Below the pieces are notes generated by a model. It had not been told where the DNA came from, ran no database searches, and saw only the letters and a list, made by a program, of their open reading frames with translations. 64,000 bases of DNA, from assembly GCF_016545825.1 (NCBI RefSeq), contig NC_052612.1, forward strand, positions 52,807,738 to 52,871,737. The letters run 5' to 3'. This document shows positions 12,641-23,399 of the stretch, in pieces (position 1 is the first letter of the stretch; the number at the start of each line of letters is the position of its first letter). The stretch comes from Eucalyptus grandis (Eukaryota > Streptophyta > Magnoliopsida > Myrtales > Myrtaceae). A program made the translations under genes and the position numbers.

Positions 12641-13164
12641 CTATTTTAATGCCCAAAACGCCCTCAAGAACCTCCTCTCTTTTTTTTTTTTTTGTTGGAG
12701 ATGCGTTGTTATGAGGTCTTTCGTGGCCGGTTATGATATGTACTTTCTCTCTCTTCTTTCATTCCACCTTTATCTTCACCCGTCGTTCTTTGTTTCCTTT
12801 CTCAGTATCTTCTAGGATTTTTAAAATTCCAGATTTGGATTTTCCTCTCCTAGGCATATTAATTTTTAACTCATTTATTGTGCCGATTACGCCACTCCAT
12901 CGTCCTCCCCTTCCTCCTCTCCCTCTCTCTCTCTCTCTCACCAAAAAAGCCATTTATTTTTCTCTCATTTATGTGTGAATCATTTATATATAAAAATATA
13001 CAGTTAATATATAACGTTTCCTAACTTATCGGAATTCTCTACTTTTAAAGAAATTAAATGTCGGCATGTCATATCGTGTCATGTCGCATGCCAATGTTGA
13101 TTTTACATAAATAGTTACAATTGTTTGTCTAGGACCCAAACTTACTATACAAGTATATTACTAA
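12641..13164. other. No gene seen; pyrimidine-rich stretch
   Basis: T- and CT-rich sequence including a CT run at about 12920-12940. Open frames here are low-complexity and unsupported. Confidence 0.4.
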
Positions 13165-14507
13165 TGAGACATTAGTATAACCTCCACAACTGTAATTGCA
13201 CTCAATCCCTATTTTAGTCTACCACTAATGAGACATTTTCTATTATAAGTAGCAAGTGGAGATATCTGCAAATCGTCCAATTGCTGAAAAGTCCAGGTTA
13301 AGTGCTTCAATATGATCACCTCAACCATCAGGAAGCATGCTAATTTGCGTCGAAAAGCCATTCTAAAAGGTGAAATCATCTGGAAGCCTTCTTCCATCTT
13401 TTCCAATTTGAAATGATTAAGCACGCATCACGATTTTCAGAGGTTGCTATTACTTGCTCCATCCAAATAATTCATATACAACGACACATCAGAAGCTAAT
13501 TACAGCTAATAAGGGATAATTCACGGTGAAAGCACCGGATATACTTTTTGAAGTTTCTTTGTAATCAAACCTGTGGGTGGGCATATTGATGAATCTTGAA
13601 TTGAAAGTATGTTCTTCAATAGAATTCGATCAACATGCCTACCCACGGGTCTTGGAGAATACTTTGTGAAGTTCTCGGTCAGTACAACTTCCAAATTCTT
13701 CGGCCCGAATTGGAAAAGTTCATTCTTGACATCGTGATCTGCTGATGTTCTGCGAAGCATCAGTTCAATTTAAACAGTAGCTTTCAGAACCATTATGCTA
13801 CAGCAGGCCATATGCAGTAACATGAATTTTAAGGCACAATGTATTCACAAGATCTTAGCTTCACCAACTTCAGAATTTGGGTCTGATTATATAGATACTT
13901 AAAGGGGCAGAGAAGATGCTTTTTCACTCCCAGGATCAAATAGATCCTTTCGAAACATTATAAGCAAAAATACCATGTTTCCCCAGCTAGATTTTGCAGC
14001 CGAAATTCTGCCACAGCCAGGATCATCTGCGGATCATTTTGGATCATGCTTGGAGGGACAGTGAATTACACAAGGCTTCCAGACACCAGTTCTGTGGATC
14101 GTGCTAAAGACCCTTTGTCACATTCTCCACTCTAGAAGCCGAAAGTTAAAATAAGTAGGATTAGTGATTGCTTTCAAATTTGAAAACTGCAGGATCATTT
14201 TCATCACTTAACAGCCGCCCACGGGGTCCCTCCTGAGTAAACCGACCGGCCAGAAATCCTGGTAAGAGCTTTAAAGCAAATTCCTAGCTTTCCTTGCGTG
14301 AAGATATGGAACACTATTCCTCGCTGGTAATTCCTCGAAAGCCCCGCACGTATTTAGCCGGCAACGTGTTAGTCATTTACCATCAGTCGTAGCAATGCAC
14401 CCGTAATTATCCAATCTCTAACGTGTTACTAAGTTACCGAAAGGCTTGCGGAAGTGCCATAAGTTATTCGATTGTTTTATATTACCGACCATCTCTATAA
14501 ATTGTAT
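13165..14507 (+). repeat. Duplicated block, copy 2
   Basis: The second copy of the block at 8360-9770, in the same orientation. Small internal differences include a missing stretch near 13550-13670 relative to copy 1. It ends abruptly at about 14507, where copia LTR sequence begins, so the duplication and the element insertion share a boundary. Confidence 0.85.
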
Positions 14508-16968
14508 CACATTGACCAAATCACATAAATCTAGTGTTCGATTTACTTTCTTGTTATGTTTATTTTATTGTTCAATCGTTCATTTCTACAATGAGAGTCA
14601 AGCTTAACTAAGTTGAAGCGAATCAATATTGATAGAAGAAGAAAAAGTGAGAATCGACCAATTTAATAGAAAGGATTTTCAATTATGGAATATGCATATT
14701 GAGAATTATCTGTACCAAAGGAATTTTCACATACCCCTAACTAGGAAGAAGCCGGAGTTGATGAAGCAAGCTAACTCTGAATTGCTAGATAGACAAGCGT
14801 TGGTGTTATTCAACTAATGTTGGCTCGCAAATTTATGTTTAACATCGAGATAAAAAGACCATTGGTTGATGAAATCTCTACAAACAAAAAAGTCTATTTA
14901 ATGAGACATGTGTTGAACTTAAAAATGGATGAAGGTACATCACTTATTGAGCATATCAATGAAGTCAATGTGGTCGATAATCAGTTGAGTTCAATTGAGA
15001 TAAACTTTAAGTTGAAGAACGACAAAAGGTTAGGGAATTAGAGTTGAGTCTATTAATGATATTGCCGCAATGATTAATAATACTTCAAATGATATTGATT
15101 ATGTGTTGTATATCACTAATAATTCATCAATTAATGGATGTATTATGGATTCTAGTTGTTTGATTCATGCTACACCGAATAAGAATTGGTCTACTAATTA
15201 ATATATGGATAGTAGTAAAGTGCAATTGGAGAACAATGTTGAGTACAATGTTGTGGGTGTTGGTGATATACGAATCAAAATGCATGATAGTGTTGTAATG
15301 ACATTGACTAGAGTAAGCCACGTTTCAAAAAGAAGAATTTAATTTACTTGAGTGCCCTAACTTCATCTAGGTGTCAATATTGTTCAAAATGTGGAGTTTT
15401 GAAAGTTGTTTGAGATGCCTTGGTGATAATGATGAATGAAGCATAGTGGCCTTTATAAGCTTTGCGTGAGACAATGACGAATTTCTCCATGGAGATATCG
15501 GATGCATCTCATGGTATATATGTTTGGGGTACATTGGCGAGAGAAGTTTGAAGGTTCTAAGTAAAAAGAATCAAATTGTGTGGTTACATATATGAGAAAC
15601 TGAATTTATATAGGTGTTGTGACTTAGGCAAACATTAAAAATTACGATTTAGTGAATGTCAAAGAGACCTCAAAGATTGCAGAATCAATTCACTTAGATG
15701 TTCGCAAGTTGTCACCAATTCCTTCAAGAAATTGATAAATAGAACATTACTAGATAAGGCTCACAAAATGCTCTCTAGTGCTAGTATCGTTAAGAAATTC
15801 CTGTCGATAATGTTTAGAATGGCTAGCCACCTGGTGAATAGATTTCCATCAACTACAATTGGGTGTCTGACTCTCGGAGAAGTATGGTCAAGTAATAATG
15901 CTAATTATTTTGTTCTCAAAATATTTACTCAGTCGTGTTATATTTGAGTAAATGACTGGAATCTCGATCTATGGGCAAGAAAGTGCTAAGTGGGGCTATC
16001 AATTGTAGTGCTCGAAATTAAATTAATTCCTTGTCAACAGAGAAGTTATATATGACGAGTCTCTAATACTTCAAGTAAGAGTAATTATAGCAGCGTTTAT
16101 ATAGATATGGATGATGTTTAGCTTGAAGCAAAGTTACAGTAAGAAACTCTTGAGGTAATGGATACTAATACGGTAATCGATATAAATAGCACTTGTAATA
16201 AGGCCAAGCCTGTAAGGCAATAGTTGTTGTGGCTGTTGAATTTGATAAGGTGCATGTTTGATTTCTTGATATATATAGATGCAACAATGGTTTTATTTTA
16301 TATGTGACAAAAGAGGTTGTATCGGAAAATCTTTATGGAGTAGTTAAAGGTATTTATAAAGTTGGCATTTTGGTGTGATCCACGGTTATGGCGAAGTTCA
16401 AGCAAGGCTTGGACTTGAAAAATGTATGTGACGATTGAGCTCATGAGGGATTGTGGGAGAGTAGCAGCAAAATCTAGATTTCGACAAAGCGAATGTGACT
16501 TAGCTCAAAGCTCGGGTCAATGTAGAAATTGTTAGAAATATATCTCGTGCTTACCCTTGAAAAGGAAACTTTCCTAATTTGAAGAGGTATGCATGAGTGG
16601 TAACCTTGTTTGAATATGTTTTCTATTTTGGATCCAACTCTTGTCTATATATAAGAAGTGTTTTTACCATGATTAACATCAAAGAGGCTGCTTCTTTCAT
16701 GAATCACACCTTGAAGCAATTGAAGAGTGTTGAAGTTAATAAATGTTGTATTAAGATTTGTAGATTATTTCGTGAGGAATTATGGGGTAAAACACTATTG
16801 GTATAATAAAAGGCTGGAAAAGTGTTATATTGCTTGATCTAGAGTGGAATTATGTGCTCCTCCTCCATGGATATAGGTCACTCCAACCAAACCATATAAA
16901 TCTAGTGTTTGATTTATTTTCTAATTCTAGTTATATTATTGTTCAATCAATTGTTTCCGCAGCAATAA
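14508..16968 (+). mobile_element. Decayed Ty1/copia retrotransposon
   Basis: In order: a short 5' LTR tail (14508-14590); a worn primer site; gag (from about 14629, VRIDQFNRKDFQLWNM and LLDRQALVLF, then KMDEGTSLIEHINEVN at about 14920-14990); a protease-like stretch (IMDSSCLIHATPNKNW, about 15140-15195); an integrase-like scrap (MLSSASIVKKF..LVNRFPSTTIG, about 15768-15870); and a 3' LTR from about 16530. Many stops and frame breaks are present. Reverse transcriptase was not recognised, so the element is internally deleted and inactive. Confidence 0.75.
16530..16968 (+). repeat. 3' LTR of the copia element
   Basis: Starts TGTTAGAAATATATC, a common copia LTR start. It has TATA-like 'tatatataag' near 16650 and ends near '..tttccgcagca'. 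Flanking text 'tattggaacagtcaataattt' resembles the array at 11810-11860, which suggests insertion into that array. Confidence 0.55.
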
Positions 16969-16974
16969 TAGTAT

Positions 16975-17650
16975 ATTATTGGAACAGTCAATAATTTCCA
17001 ACAATCAAATAAATATTGATAAAATGAGTCAAGTAGGAGTTGATAATTTTTTTACGAGTTAAGCTATGTGATTAAATATTAATAAATTACCGAAATGGTT
17101 GTTGAATAAGAACAATCCATTGATTGTTGTTACTTTGGTAAAAGTATCATAATTTACCAACTCATTATAGACTAAATAGGTTGTCAATCATAATTTTATC
17201 ACCGACATATTTTGATAGTTATCGACGCTTTTCACGTTAACTAACACCAAACAGGGTTTGGATTTTTACCCTACGGAACAACAAAATCGTCCTGGCGATA
17301 ACATTTCAGGGTAGAGTCATGTTATTCTCATTAATCTACAATTGATATCATCTACTCCGCGTGGAGCCCTAAAGATAAAGTCGAGGCAAACTCAGCATGG
17401 TGCTTCGGATCGGCAGCCTGCGTAAGTGGAAAAGGCCCACCCAATGATTCGATGCTACGCACATATGAGAAGGAGGATGATCAAAACTAGTAACATATCT
17501 CACCAGATGGTGTGTTTTACATAAGTAACAATATCGATCGTCAATGAATGAAAATATGCTGTTTGTATAATTTCTTAACCACCGATATTAACCAAATTTG
17601 TTGATTTGAGTTTAAACTAGGAAGAACGTTCTTATTAGTTAATGAGGATT
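16975..17650. other. Array remnant and unassigned intergenic DNA
   Basis: 16975-17250 continues the degenerate array. 17260-17650 shows nothing I can name. Confidence 0.35.
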
Positions 17651-17659
17651 CTGATTAAT

Positions 17660-18490
17660 GGTTAATATCACGAAAAATTCCAAACTGGTATATTTGTGAT
17701 AAATTTACTCCAAACTAATTTTTTAATCACCAAAAACCTCAAACTGATACGTTTTTGATAAATTTACCATAAATCGGTACATTTGTAATAAATTAACCTA
17801 TATTAATTTCCATTAAATTTTATCGTCAAATTGTTAAGTTGAATAACACGTGATAATGGACTCATGTATCGATTTGGGATTTTACTCTCCGTTGTTATAG
17901 TTGTACTAGTTTTGCGATTTTTTGTGATATTAATCCAATTTTACGGATAGTATATTTGTCACAAAATGTACCAATTTGAGGTTTTTGGCAATTAAAAAAT
18001 TAATTTTGAGTAAATTTTACTAGTTCCGGATTTTTTTTATTATCAAATGGGGAAATAAGAGTATAATTTTGAGGTTTTTCATGATTAAAAAATTAATTTT
18101 TGATAAATTTGTCACAAATATGTCAATAGTTTTTATTTTTCCTTTTGATTAATGACATCATTGTTCCTTAGGTATACCCATAAAAGATGGGGAAACTAAT
18201 TTGAGTTAATATCACAAAAATCCCGACCACATGTGACAAATTTATTATAAACTAATTTTTTTACTATCAAAAACTTAAAAATGATACATTTGTGACGAAT
18301 TTACCTTCCATTAGTTTTCATTAAATTTTATTAATATCACGAAAAACACAAATTGGTTATACCTATGACAAACAAAGGCTAACACCCTAAATTAGTACAC
18401 TCATCGATTGCCACATGTCATCTAATTCGGCAATTTAATAATAAAATTTCATGAAAACTAACATATGATAAATTTGTTATAGATATACTC
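17660..18490. repeat. Cluster of MITE-like elements with 'TTAATATCAC.AAAAA' ends
   Basis: About 17660-17936 has inverted ends: 'ggttaatatcacgaaaaat' at left, and at right the reverse complement of 'ggattaatatcacaaaaaat'. The inner text 'gataaatttactccaaac' and 'ccaaaaacctcaaactg' reappears inverted at 17940-18040 and again directly at 18205-18330. The same family is at 56945-57330. No transposase; non-autonomous. Confidence 0.65.
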
Positions 18491-18799
18491 AATTAATTTT
18501 TCAATCTCTCCCTTTAAGGTAGAGGTGGCAAAATGGGTCATTTATTTTTTGAAGAAACTAGTTAAATGGGTTTAACAATTAAATACTTAATATAGGTGAG
18601 TCTTAAATGGGTCGTAAATGGGTTGGATTTAGTATCCATTTTCAACTAAAATCTCACAACCTCTCTCTTCCCTCTTTAACTTTACACGGATTTTTTTTTA
18701 TTTATAAAAATTGAAATTATAATTATTTTTAATTTTAATTTTCTTTTCTTTTTCCTTTTTTCTTTCTTTTTTTTTTTTTCTTTCTTCTTCCTCCTTTTA

Positions 18800-19060
18800 G
18801 TGGCCGGCATGGCGATGGCTGGCGACCAGCCAGGCTAGCCTCGAGCCTTGCCGGATCCGGCGAGGGGGCGAGCTCGAGCCTCGTCGATCTAGTGAGCGAG
18901 GCCTCACAAACGTTCGGCGAGGCTCAAGCCTTTGCGGGCGTTCGGCGAGGCTCGAGCCTCGCCAATCTGGCTAGCCTCGAGCCTTGCCGATCTAGTGAGC
19001 CTTGAGCTCACCAGCATCGGTGAGTCAAGTGAGCTCGAGGCTTGCCTGTAGCCGATCGCC
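18800..19060. repeat. GC-rich short tandem/inverted repeat core
   Basis: A sudden GC-rich island inside AT-rich DNA. 'ctagcctcgagccttgccg' occurs at about 18835 and 18971, and 'cgttcggcgaggctc' at about 18912 and 18940, with many 'cgagcctcg' palindromes. Flanks are T-rich and A-rich, and the core wording 'ggccggc.tggcga' matches other foldback cores in the window. It is probably the core of another foldback element spanning about 18520-19260. Confidence 0.6.
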
Positions 19061-19519
19061 GGTTGTCATCATGGCTGGCGGCGGCCAAAGAAGAAGAAGA
19101 GCAAAAATATAACCCAAAACTGCTTTATGTGAAATCTCGTGTAAAACAACTAGAGGGAACTCTCTTAGCAAAGAAAAAGATACAAGGAAAATCAGGAATG
19201 TGAGGAACATGAGTAAATTTATTATAAATGTATTAATTTGAAGTTTTTCTCCATTTTGACCCAACTAATTTTCCTTATCTGTTCCTCAGAGGAAGAAAAC
19301 AGAAACGGCTGAGATCAAATGCGGTTGCAATCTGTGGTCGCAAACCTGCAAGGACCGTTGAAAGACGACCCGCCCTTCATCATCGGATTTCACCTCGTTC
19401 CTGCTTCTTCTCCGACAAGTTCATCGGACCCTTCAACTCCATCCTCGAATTTCGCAGTCCTTGGTTTCCATGGGTGAGAATTGAGTCAAAGGTGGTCGTC
19501 TCGGTGGCTGCCTCGAACC

Positions 19520-22284
19520 ATGGCCTCGCTGAAGCTGTCCGTCTCCGTCGACGCTCGGGATTCGAGGAGGGTCGGTTTCTCCGTGAACCCAGTTCCATCA
19601 TCCGACCGTGCCGCCGCCTCCGTTTTAGCCATCGCTGGTTCTGTACATGTAAGTGGAGCCTCAGCAATCAGTCCTTTCAGTAGGTTCAGGCACTGTAAGG
19701 TCTCTCGTGTTGATGCTGAACCGTCGCATTGTCCTGCTCCCAAGTTGGAAATTGATGGCGTCGAGCCTCCGGAAGGAAATTCTGTCGGCGAGACATTGTT
19801 TATGCAAAACCCACTTGCTGGATGTGAGAAAAATCCGAACTTTGACGGTCCAAAGATAGGAAACAGGCGAGATAGGAAGTGGAAATCCAGTTTCCGGAGG
19901 TCTGGCGGTGGGAAAAAAGATGTGGGTTTTGTGCAGGATTATAGTAGATTAGATGTGAATGACATTGCGTCTGATTTAAGCGTGGAAGAGTGTAATGGGA
20001 TCTTGAGAGAGCTCGAGAAATGCAGTGATAGCAAGACTCTAGAGTTTTTCGAGTGGATGAGAAGTAATGGGAAATTGGAACGAAATATCGGCGCTTATAA
20101 TTTGGTCCTCAGGGTGTTTGGTAGGAGAGAAGATTGGGATGCGGCAGAGAAATTGATTAGCCAGCTGAGTGTAGATCCTGAGTGTGGCTTAAATTATCAG
20201 GTCTTTAACACTTTAATTTTTGCGTGTTACAAAGCGGGGAGAGTTGAAATGGGGGGGAAGTGGTTCAGGATGATGTTGGGATATGGAGTTCAGCCTAACA
20301 TTGCAACATTTGGAATGCTCATGAGTCTTTACCAGAAGGGTTGGAAGGTTGAGGAGGCGGAATTTGCATTTAGCCAGATGAGAGATTGTGGAATCAAATG
20401 TCAATCAGCATATGCTGCAATGATCACGATCTATACACGTTTGAGGTTGTATGAGAAAGCTGAGGAAATAATTGACTTATTGAGAGATGACGATGTGATT
20501 CTGAAGGTGGAAAATTGGTTGGCAATACTTAATGCATATTGCCAGCAAGGTAAGCTAGAGGAAGCTGAGAAGACATTGGTTTCCATGCAAGAAGCCGGAT
20601 TGCCACCGAATATCGTTGCCTACAACACTTTGATAACTGGATATGGAAAAGTGTCCAATATGGATGCTGCACAAAGAATTTTTCAGAGGCTACAGGATAT
20701 TGGAATAGCGCCTGATGAGACAACTTATAGGTCCATGATTGAAGGATGGGGGCGAGCAAACAATTATCAAGAGGGAGCCTGGTACTGCAAAGAACTCAAG
20801 AGGTTAGGGCTGAAGCCTAATTCATCCAATTTGTACACACTGATAAATTTGCAGGCAAAATATGGGGATGAAGATGGTGCCACCAAAACTCTAAATGATA
20901 TGGCAGAGATGGGTTGCCAATATTCGTCAATCTTGGGTATTCTTTTGCAAGCATATGAAAGGGCTGGAAGAATTGATAAAGTGCCTCTCCTTGTAAAAGA
21001 TTCCTTTTATCAACATGTTTTGGTCAACCAGACCTCATGCTCCACTTTGGTCATGGCTTATGTGAAAAATGGATTGGTGGACAGTGCCATAAAGGTGATG
21101 CAGGATAAACGGTGGACAGATGCAGCTTTTGAAGAATATCTGTACCATCTCTTGATCTGCTCGTGTAAAGAGTTGGGCCATTTTGAAAATGCAATCAAAA
21201 TATACACGAGTATGCCTAAAACTGAATGCAGAGAGAACATGCATATCTTATGCACGATGATTGATACGTACAGTTGCTCAGGCCAATTTACAGAAGCTGA
21301 GGAACTGTATATGAAGCTAAAATCTTCTGGAGTTCGGTTAGATGCGATTGCTTTCAGCATTGTTGTGAGAATGTATGTTAAAGCTGGATCCCTAAAAGAG
21401 GCTTTGCTGTTCTTGAGATGATGGAGAAACAGAAAAATCTCATGCCTGATGTTTTTCTGTTTCGAGACATGTTCCGCATTTACCAGCGCTGTGGTATGCA
21501 GGAAAAATTAGAAAAGCTCTACTATAAATTTTTGAGGAGCGGCATCAGTTGGGATCAGGAAATGTATAATTGTGTTATAAACTGTTGTTCTCGTGCTCTG
21601 CCTGTTGATGAGCTCTCCCGGGTTTTTGAGGAGATGCTTCAGTGTGGATTTTCTCCTAATACAATTACCTTCAATGTCATGCTTGATGTTTATGGAAAAG
21701 CTAAGCTTTTCAAAAAGATGAGGAAGTTGTTTTTGATGGCTAGAAAGCAAGGGCTGGCTGATACTATTACGTACAACACCATCATAGCATTGTATGGGCA
21801 AAACAGGGACTTCACAAACATGTCATCAGCTATTCAAGAAATGCAGTTTGATGGCTTTTCAGTTTCTCTCGAAGTGTACAATTGCATGCTGGATGCTTAT
21901 GGGAAAGAAGGCCAAATGGAGAGTTTTAGAAAAGTCTTGCAGAGACTGAAGGATTCAGCTCGTTCTCCTGATTGCTACACATACAATATCATGATGAACA
22001 TTTACGGAGAGCGCGGATGGATTGATGAAGTTGCTGACATATTGAAAGAACTTAAAGATTGTCGTCTAGGACCTGACTTGTGCAGCTATAACACACTGAT
22101 AAAGGCATATGGAATTGCAGGAATGGTTGAGGAAGCTGTGGCCTTGATAAAGGAAATGAGGGAGAAAGCGATAGAGCCTGACAAGGTCACCTACATAAAT
22201 TTGATCAATGCACTACGGAAGAATGACAAGTTTTTGGAGGCTGTTAGATGGTCCCTGTGGATGAAGCAGATGGGTTTAGGATGA
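19520..22284 (+). CDS. P-class PPR protein, plastid-targeted (At4g30825-like), one frameshift
   Basis: An RNA-binding pentatricopeptide protein predicted to act in plastid RNA metabolism. The start at 19520 (MASLKLSVSVDARDS) gives a Ser/Arg/Val-rich transit-like N-terminus. An upstream in-frame TTG at 19481 is less likely. No intron. From about residue 160 to the end there are roughly 20 P-type PPR repeats (for example PNIVAYNTLITGYGKVSNMD and PDLCSYNTLIKAYGIAGMVE). There are no E or DYW domains. The C-terminus (WSLWMKQMGLG) agrees with what I recall of At4g30825. One -1 frameshift lies at about 21401-21410 (T-run 21403-21405): the first frame stops at 21421 and the second runs from 21418. 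With one base added the protein is about 921 aa, close to the family length. The lesion may be an assembly error. The RNA target is not known. Confidence 0.88.
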
Positions 22285-23399
22285 ACTTTTGTTGTCACTC
22301 AGATGGCTTTTGGCCTCTTTAACATCCACTGCAGAGAAGTCGATTTAAATGAGGAATCAATTTCCGAACCATGAATATGCATGGTGGCATTCTCCGGGAA
22401 ATGGCTGTTCAGAGACTGCGCTGAAAGCTCAAGGACACCCCCAATCCGTTCTATGGCATATTGGTATAGTTTAATCAATTCTCCCTGTATATCGATATTA
22501 ATCAGCTATTCTTTGCAATGTATAGCCGGCAAACGTTTAGATAATGACCTTTTACAGTCAAGCTTTTTGCCGATGCAGCAATCATGTAGTGGTGAATTAC
22601 AGCATCCTGGCTTATGTGGAATTGGCTTCCACCTTATGAAAGAGAAGGGTGAGTGACCATGAGGGATCTCTCAGGTGTGGACCAAAAAATGAGCTTTGTA
22701 AATGATCGGCCTTGTCAATGATCGTTATCTCATCATGTCTTATTGCAGAACTCTTGGGTTCAATGACCTTTTATTCAGACCTCAAGATCATTGCCGACGG
22801 CCATATTATGTTTAATGATACCAAAATTTTGCTTCTCTGGTTTTGATTTTCACCTTTGAAAAAAAAATTCCAAAAATTATCCATATCAGCATATAAATGG
22901 TTGACTCCATATTAGTTGTTTCTGACCAAAATTAGCCAGTTGGAGCACATTGGTAAATTGTCAAAAGGTGTAAAATTAAATTAGCCAAATTCAAAGATTT
23001 AAGGACTAAATTGACATAAGTGTAATAAATTTAGAATTTTCTTACTAATTTCTCCACTTAAGTATAAGACAATAGGACTCATATGATGTAAAATGCTATC
23101 CTCCAGATTTAGTATATTTGTTCAACCTATGAATTGATAGTTTTTCTTGCTCGTCGCAGTTTCGTCAATCACACACAAGTTTGGTCACCTTGCCGGTAAC
23201 ATTCCTTAAACATCCATATGTAATGTTACTATACAACACCAATTTTATAGATAACCGATTTCCCTTTTGCAAACTAGTCCGACTGCCACCGCCTTTTCTC
23301 CTTTTATCCAACTGTGCAAGTTGAATGCAGGATCAGTCCCTTAGAAACACTTACAGGACCATAGAACTTGCCGGACCAGAGAGCCTCCCGCCATCATTC
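22285..23399. other. 3' flank of PPR gene and repeat remnant
   Basis: 22285-22800 is probably 3' UTR and downstream DNA. 22850-23050 resembles arms of the dispersed foldback family ('aaggactaaattgacataagtgtaataaattt'). No gene is supported. Confidence 0.4.

Noticed and set aside
14629..15947. Separate small host genes in the frames at 14629, 14817 and 15732
   Set aside because: They read as successive pieces of a copia gag-protease-integrase region broken by stops.
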